From a virus: a DNA stretch of 47,708 nt. Made by a program: the position numbers and the translations under genes. The stretch covers positions 1 through 47,708 of IMG/VR virus record IMGVR_UViG_3300010160_000074; one strand, given 5' to 3'. The number at the start of each line of letters is the position of its first letter. The stretch's first letter is position 1. Below the pieces are notes generated by a model. That model had not been told where the DNA came from. It saw only the letters and a list, made by a program, of their open reading frames with translations, and searched no databases. Shown one piece after another: positions 43,992 to 47,708 of the stretch.

Positions 43992-45140
43992 ATGACATCA
44001 AACGACCTAATAGAAGCTGGCAATCAGCATCGTTCCACTCACGAACCGGCCAAGGCAATAGCATGCTACGCCCAGGCATTTGTACAAGATCCAGAGTCCT
44101 CGGCAGCATTCAACAATTATGGTAATGTTCTGCGCGAGATGGGATTTCCTGCTCGTGCTGTGCCATTCTTACAACATGCCATCATACTAGATCCCACCAG
44201 CATCACAGCCAAATTCAATCTGGCAGTGTGCCATCTTATCATGGGCGATTATTCGCAGGGATGGCCTGCTTATGAATCTCGGTGGCAGTACGAACATCTG
44301 GCCGGGACAGAACCCAAATATCCACAACCGCGCTGGCGTGGCGAGTCACTAGAGGGCAAAACTATCTTGGTAGTGGGAGAACAAGGGCACGGCGATTGCA
44401 TACAATTTGTGAGATTCTTGTACAATCTGCATGTGATGGGTGCCCAGATCAAACTTCAGATTACCGACGGCTTGATTCCGGTCATGCAGAACAGCAACAT
44501 CATCCAACAGGTCGGCAGCTATACCACCGACATGGGTGAATTTGATTACTGGGTGCCTATCATGAGCATTCCTGGAATCCTAGGCGTTACTATTGACAAC
44601 ATACCCAAGGTGCAGAGTTATCTCACTGCACAACCCCATGCTGTGCAAGTCTGGCAACAACGACTAGGGCCCAAGACACGTATGCGTGTGGGCATCAACT
44701 GGAGTGGTCGTAGAGATTCTTGGCTCAATCAACACAAAGGTGTTCCATTTGCTGTGATACTGGAAATGATCAAAAACAATCCCGAGTACGAGTGGATCAA
44801 CCTACAAATAGATGTCACAGCCGAAGAAGAGCAGGCATTAGCAGAAGCCGGAGTCACATGTTACCCAGGCACTATTGTTAGTTTCGTAGAAACTTCAGGA
44901 TTGATAATGAACTTAGATGTGGTGATTGGTGTAGACACTGCCATATCACACCTGGCCGGTGCGTTAGGGCGTCCAGCTTGGATCATGCTCAACGCTTATT
45001 CCACTGATTGGCGTTGGTTGTTAGACAGAGATTCCAGTCCTTGGTATTCCACTGCTAGACTATTTAGACAGCCTGTGATGGGAGATTGGACCAGCGTCAC
45101 TAAGAAAGTGGCCCAGTATCTCAAGTGGTTTAAAGTCTAG
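43992..45140 (+). CDS. TPR-glycosyltransferase (GT9/GT41-like)
   Basis: 382 residues. The N-terminal 85 residues are about two and a half tetratricopeptide repeats (AIACYAQAFVQDPESSAAFN, then NYGNVLREMGFPARAVPFLQ, HAIILDPTSITAKFNLAVCH). After the linker WPAYESRWQY come GKTILVVGEQGHGDCIQFVR (122-141), RVGINWSGRRDSW (232-244) and VIGVDTAISHLAGALGRPAW (311-330), the acceptor/donor signatures of heptosyltransferase-like GT-B enzymes fused to TPRs, ending in DWRWLLDRDSSPWY (339-352). In bacteria such fusions glycosylate proteins or polysaccharides; the TPR usually binds the acceptor. It is the only plus-strand gene in this region, with its own sigma70-type promoter, and its 3' end overlaps the convergent gene by 11 bases. 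Acceptor unknown. Confidence 0.8.
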   Translation: MTSNDLIEAGNQHRSTHEPAKAIACYAQAFVQDPESSAAFNNYGNVLREMGFPARAVPFLQHAIILDPTSITAKFNLAVCHLIMGDYSQGWPAYESRWQYEHLAGTEPKYPQPRWRGESLEGKTILVVGEQGHGDCIQFVRFLYNLHVMGAQIKLQITDGLIPVMQNSNIIQQVGSYTTDMGEFDYWVPIMSIPGILGVTIDNIPKVQSYLTAQPHAVQVWQQRLGPKTRMRVGINWSGRRDSWLNQHKGVPFAVILEMIKNNPEYEWINLQIDVTAEEEQALAEAGVTCYPGTIVSFVETSGLIMNLDVVIGVDTAISHLAGALGRPAWIMLNAYSTDWRWLLDRDSSPWYSTARLFRQPVMGDWTSVTKKVAQYLKWFKV

Positions 45141-46362
45141 ACAGATACACCATGCGGTTCAGCGCAGCGGTTGACTCATCCATCTTATCTTTTTGCCATA
45201 GTTTCCTAAGATCCTGTATCTTTGCATCATCACTGGTTGCCGAATCACTGGCAGGTGCTGCTGGAGCAGCAGGTGTTTTGTCAGCAGCCGGAGCCGGTGT
45301 CTCGGTAGAAGCAGCCGGTGAGGAAGGAGACCAGTCAGTTGGTATTTCTTTTACTGTTGGACCTGCACGGTCTGGTGGCAACGGCTTAGGAGCCAAAACT
45401 TTTTCAGGTCCTTGCGTGGCAATAGAAACTGGATTGTAATAGTCCGGAACTGTGCCGGGTCTGACTGCATTGATTACTGATGGTGCAGCAGCGCCTAATG
45501 CGGCAACCCCAGCAGCGGTTAGTCCTTTTTTACCCCACCATCCCCATTGCTTGGCTTGTTCCTGGGCTGCTGCCGGATCGCGTTCGGCCATGCTCAATAA
45601 CCGATCTGCAAAATCTCGTGGTAAAGTCACGGTATCTGCTGCAGGTGCTGGTGCTGCTGGTGCTGCTGGTGCTGCTGGTGCTGCTGGTGCTGGTGCATTG
45701 GCAGACATTGGCGGCTCAAAGTCAGCAGGTAATTCGGCTGCTCGTCTTTCAGCTGCTGCTTGTCTTTCAGCTGCTGCTAATTCTTCAGCTGCTTGTTTTT
45801 CAGCTCGTGCTGCTTTTTCGGCTGCAAATGCCTCAGCTTCAGCACTGGGTTTGCCTTTGTTAGGCATACGTGGATTCATGTCATGGGTTTTACGAACTTC
45901 TCTGTCGGCTGCAGATGTGTCTGCTTTAGGTTTTGGTTTTGGAGGCGAACCTATGCTGGCCGGTGGCATATTTTGCAAATAGTCCGGTAATGCCTGTGTC
46001 TTGTTAAGATTAGGATCAAATCCTGTATCTCCACGACGTTTAAAGAATGACGACAGACCGGATCTTTCGGGAGGAGGAAGTATTCCAAGTGCTGCTCTTT
46101 CTGCGTCCGACACCAATGGGTCTGCGGCTTTTATTCCACCCACTTCTGCACTTGCAGGCGTTGCTGCTTTTATTCTGGCTATTGCCTGATCCATTGTTTC
46201 TCCAGGTTGCATGACGATCCTGGGTTTCATTGCCGATGATGCTGCTTGCACAGCCTTGTTAAAGTATGGTTCGGCATACTTAACAACTGGTTGGATTCCT
46301 TTTGACATCCACGGTGGGAGAGCTTCGTCAAGACGTCTAGGTTCAATTTCATTTATTTTCAT
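45130..46362 (-). CDS. Ala/Pro-rich coiled-coil protein, possible internal head or structural protein
   Basis: 410 residues from the ATG at 46362, which avoids an 80-base overlap with the upstream gene and follows a late-promoter motif; the longer ORF from 46473 is less likely. The N-terminus MKINEIEPRRLDEALPPW has an L-x-E site (LDE, 11-13) as in T4 proteins processed by the prohead protease. Low-complexity regions follow: Pro/Lys-rich about 150-165, an Ala/Glu/Arg coiled coil about 177-211, (AAP)n at about 226-238 coded by a 9-base repeat, a hydrophobic Ala-rich helix about 277-297 that could cross a membrane, and a Pro/Ala-rich tail. No enzyme motif. Core/scaffold or ejected internal protein is a guess. 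Confidence 0.6.
   Translation of the reverse strand: MKINEIEPRRLDEALPPWMSKGIQPVVKYAEPYFNKAVQAASSAMKPRIVMQPGETMDQAIARIKAATPASAEVGGIKAADPLVSDAERAALGILPPPERSGLSSFFKRRGDTGFDPNLNKTQALPDYLQNMPPASIGSPPKPKPKADTSAADREVRKTHDMNPRMPNKGKPSAEAEAFAAEKAARAEKQAAEELAAAERQAAAERRAAELPADFEPPMSANAPAPAAPAAPAAPAAPAPAADTVTLPRDFADRLLSMAERDPAAAQEQAKQWGWWGKKGLTAAGVAALGAAAPSVINAVRPGTVPDYYNPVSIATQGPEKVLAPKPLPPDRAGPTVKEIPTDWSPSSPAASTETPAPAADKTPAAPAAPASDSATSDDAKIQDLRKLWQKDKMDESTAALNRMVYLSRL
45650..45685. repeat. 9-bp microsatellite (GGTGCTGCT x4)
   Basis: Four perfect in-frame 9-base units with partial units on both sides (GGTGCT before, GGTGCTGGTGC after), coding for Ala-Ala-Pro on the minus strand. Slippage would change length without frameshift. 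Confidence 0.9.
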
Positions 46363-46385
46363 GGTGGTGTCCAATTTGTATGATT

Positions 46386-46393
46386 TATTTATT
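46386..46393 (-). promoter_or_regulatory. Late promoter (AATAAATA)
   Basis: Minus strand AATAAATA directly after the stop codon of the upstream gene (46394-46396) and 23 bases before the ATG at 46362. The motif partly repeats (TAAATAAATC). Confidence 0.5.
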
Positions 46394-47284
46394 TTAAAAT
46401 GACATCTGGACCATGATAATATCTCTGAACTTTTCGCTATGAAAGTATTTTTTATTACGTTCAACTCTATCAATCACTCGATAATAATCTTCTAATACAG
46501 TGCCTGATTTAATCCATTGCTCTACAAATTCAACAATTTTGTTTATACGGATGTTTTTGTCCAATTCGCTATCCCAAGTTGGCCATGGAACAATATCTTC
46601 AAACATATCTAATCCAATATCTTTAAGGAATTGATTGACACCTACACTGGATACAATGATAGGAATTTGCCTGGCTATAAAAGGCTTGCAGGTTTTTTCA
46701 CTGAGATAAGACAAATCAATTGCAGTTTCAGTTACAATATTCACAGCATACTGATCGTAAACTTCGTGATCAACACCAGCGTCGGCTCTATTAATTTCTG
46801 GAAACTCACCGGGTAAATTACGATATTCCGGAAACGTGTACATCATACTATCTAGTAGATTCTTTTGTTTAAATTCTTCAAACAACTGAATTCGAAACGG
46901 TCTAGGTTTATGATTCAAACACATGATTTCCTGGGTCTTGCTGTTGCCTGAATCCATACTGAATCCTTGCCACCAAAGATTGGTGCGCAGACTAAACATC
47001 CATAAAAACAACGGAAAGAAGTGCATCCCAGGTTTGGGACGATACCAATAGTCAAAATTATTGGTCAGTGTTGGATCTATTGTAATTTGAATTCTGTTGT
47101 CCGGATAAGGATTGTGTGTATTATCTAACACACGATTTTGTAAAGGATGAGCTTTTAGTAACTCTTGGGTTTGATCAATATTTTCAAAATCATTATCGGT
47201 GATAACCAACGTGTCCTTATCAAACCATTGTGTTAGATACGTTCTATTTGTGTAATATTGTGCAGGATTTAAGTGATATATCAT
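46394..47284 (-). CDS. Glycosyltransferase-like protein (exostosin/GT10-type C-terminal motif)
   Basis: 296 residues. The C-terminal half has MCLNHKPRPFRIQLFEEF (121-138) and VTETAIDLSYLSEKTCKPF (184-202), then ARQIPIIVSSVG and a short IRINKIVEFVEQW helix. The (V/I)-T-E-(T/S) ... L-(S/T)-E-K-(T/I)-x-K-P-(I/F) pattern is the nucleotide-sugar site seen in exostosin and alpha-1,3-fucosyltransferase-like proteins, and is frequent in aquatic phages. The N-terminal half is divergent, without a signal peptide. It lies directly downstream of gp23 and its terminator, with a weak TATATAAA element 3 bases before the ATG. Target could be the virion, host surface sugars or phage DNA; not decidable. Confidence 0.65.
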   Translation of the reverse strand: MIYHLNPAQYYTNRTYLTQWFDKDTLVITDNDFENIDQTQELLKAHPLQNRVLDNTHNPYPDNRIQITIDPTLTNNFDYWYRPKPGMHFFPLFLWMFSLRTNLWWQGFSMDSGNSKTQEIMCLNHKPRPFRIQLFEEFKQKNLLDSMMYTFPEYRNLPGEFPEINRADAGVDHEVYDQYAVNIVTETAIDLSYLSEKTCKPFIARQIPIIVSSVGVNQFLKDIGLDMFEDIVPWPTWDSELDKNIRINKIVEFVEQWIKSGTVLEDYYRVIDRVERNKKYFHSEKFRDIIMVQMSF

Positions 47285-47301
47285 GCGTTTATATAGCCAA
47301 C

Positions 47302-47323
47302 AAAAAACCTGCCGAAGCAGGTT
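47302..47323 (-). terminator. Intrinsic terminator after gp23
   Basis: Transcribed strand AACCTGC TTCG GCAGGTT followed by a run of T: a 7-bp stem with a UUCG tetraloop and T-tract. It lies 32 bases past the gp23 stop. A second small stem (TCCCA/TGGGA) precedes it. Confidence 0.9.
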
Positions 47324-47355
47324 CTTTGCCTTCCCATCCCTGGGAGATTCTCTGA

Positions 47356-47708
47356 TTAGGAGAACGAAAGGTTCGACACAGCGATCTCACCAACATAATC
47401 GCCAGCATTGCCGAAGCTGCTTGCGGTGTTGGTCAATTCGATGTAACCATAACGTGTCATGAACGACACGACTGGTTCGAAGGTGCTTGGATCCAGAACA
47501 ACACCACTGCTCATCAACGGAATGTATGGGCAGTAGAATGCAGGAGCGTCAGCTTCCGAGCTACCTTTGTAACCAACCAGCACAGGAGTGGTATCGCTGG
47601 CATAGCTGTCAACGAACACACGCATAGCGCCGTTCAGTGTGCCAACAAACTTGGTGTTGGTAGGTGCTTCGAATGTACCTTCTGTGGTACGAGCAAATGC
47701 ACTTGTGG
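47356..47708 (-). CDS. 23: Major capsid protein gp23, C-terminal part
   Basis: The reading frame enters from the right edge; about 116 codons are visible, ending in TAA at 47356. The Met at 47625 is internal, as the frame is open up to the edge (AFARTTEGTFEAPTNTKFVG, then TLNGAMRVFVD). RVFVDSYASDTTPVLVGYKG, FYCPYIPLMSSGVV and VSFMTRYGYIEL are signature segments of the HK97-fold gp23 C-terminus of T4-like phages, forming the P-domain/A-domain strands of the capsid hexamer. It is followed by a strong terminator, as expected for the most abundant virion protein. The prohead-cleavage site at its N-terminus is outside the window. Confidence 0.92.
   Translation of the reverse strand, partial: TSAFARTTEGTFEAPTNTKFVGTLNGAMRVFVDSYASDTTPVLVGYKGSSEADAPAFYCPYIPLMSSGVVLDPSTFEPVVSFMTRYGYIELTNTASSFGNAGDYVGEIAVSNLSFS

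Noticed and set aside
45152-45982. Plus-strand Ala/Leu-rich frames opposite the Ala/Pro-rich gene
   Set aside because: Shadows of GCN/CCN-rich codons; no start signals, and they run against the late-promoter orientation.
46363-46473. Longer start for the Ala/Pro-rich protein at 46473
   Set aside because: It would overlap the glycosyltransferase gene by 80 bases and the late-promoter motif; the ATG at 46362 gives a typical MKINEI start.

Overview
The window is part of the genome of a T4-superfamily contractile-tailed phage (myovirus). Head, neck and tail genes are recognisable by similarity to T4 and its marine relatives: gp23 major capsid (C-terminus only, right edge), gp18 sheath, gp19 tube, gp13, gp14 and gp15 neck/tail-completion proteins, gp4 head completion and gp16 small terminase. 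The fibre repeat style and small accessory genes resemble cyano-/pelagi-type myophages of aquatic bacteria. The host cannot be read from the sequence. I saw no tRNA, rRNA, CRISPR array, transposase, integrase or reverse transcriptase.

Layout, right to left, mostly minus strand. 47.7-42.4 kb: end of gp23 with an intrinsic terminator, a glycosyltransferase-like gene, an Ala/Pro-rich possible core protein, a plus-strand TPR-glycosyltransferase, a small structural protein with its own terminator, and a nucleotide-sugar-transferase-like gene. 42.4-14.6 kb: six consecutive fibre or fibre-like genes (2137, 1530, 388, 1503, 1543 and 2095 codons), about 58% of the window. Five are built from glycine/asparagine-rich repeats with inserted LamG, PKD-like, pyocin-knob-like and DLAE/peptidase-G2-like domains. 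The sixth is a different beta-repeat adhesin. 14.6-11.4 kb, plus strand: gp14, gp15, Nudix hydrolase. 11.4-9.9 kb: two unidentified minus-strand genes, each behind a good sigma70-type promoter. 9.9-7.1 kb: gp13, SGNH hydrolase, DEDDh exonuclease, dNMP kinase. 7.1-6.75 kb, plus: zinc-ribbon HNH-like protein. 6.7-0 kb: gp18, gp19, a tube-like protein, a small conserved protein, gp4, gp16 and the start of one more gene.

Regulation is unusually legible. Late promoters of the T4 type appear as NNTAAATA (TATAAATA, GGTAAATA, ACTAAATA, AATAAATA), often overlapping the stop codon of the preceding gene. Three sigma70-like promoters (TTGACM, 17-bp spacer, TAWAAT/TACAAT class) drive the two unknown genes and the TPR-glycosyltransferase. 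At two loci early and late promoters are back-to-back or overlap on opposite strands. The gp13 leader has a hairpin holding its ribosome site, with the late promoter placed so that late transcripts should start inside the hairpin's 5' arm, as described for T4 gene e.

Genes abut or overlap and no gene-free stretch exceeds about 140 bases. The strongest leads are the fibre array with its N-x-T-rich repeats next to phage-encoded glycosyltransferases, and the early/late switch architecture.
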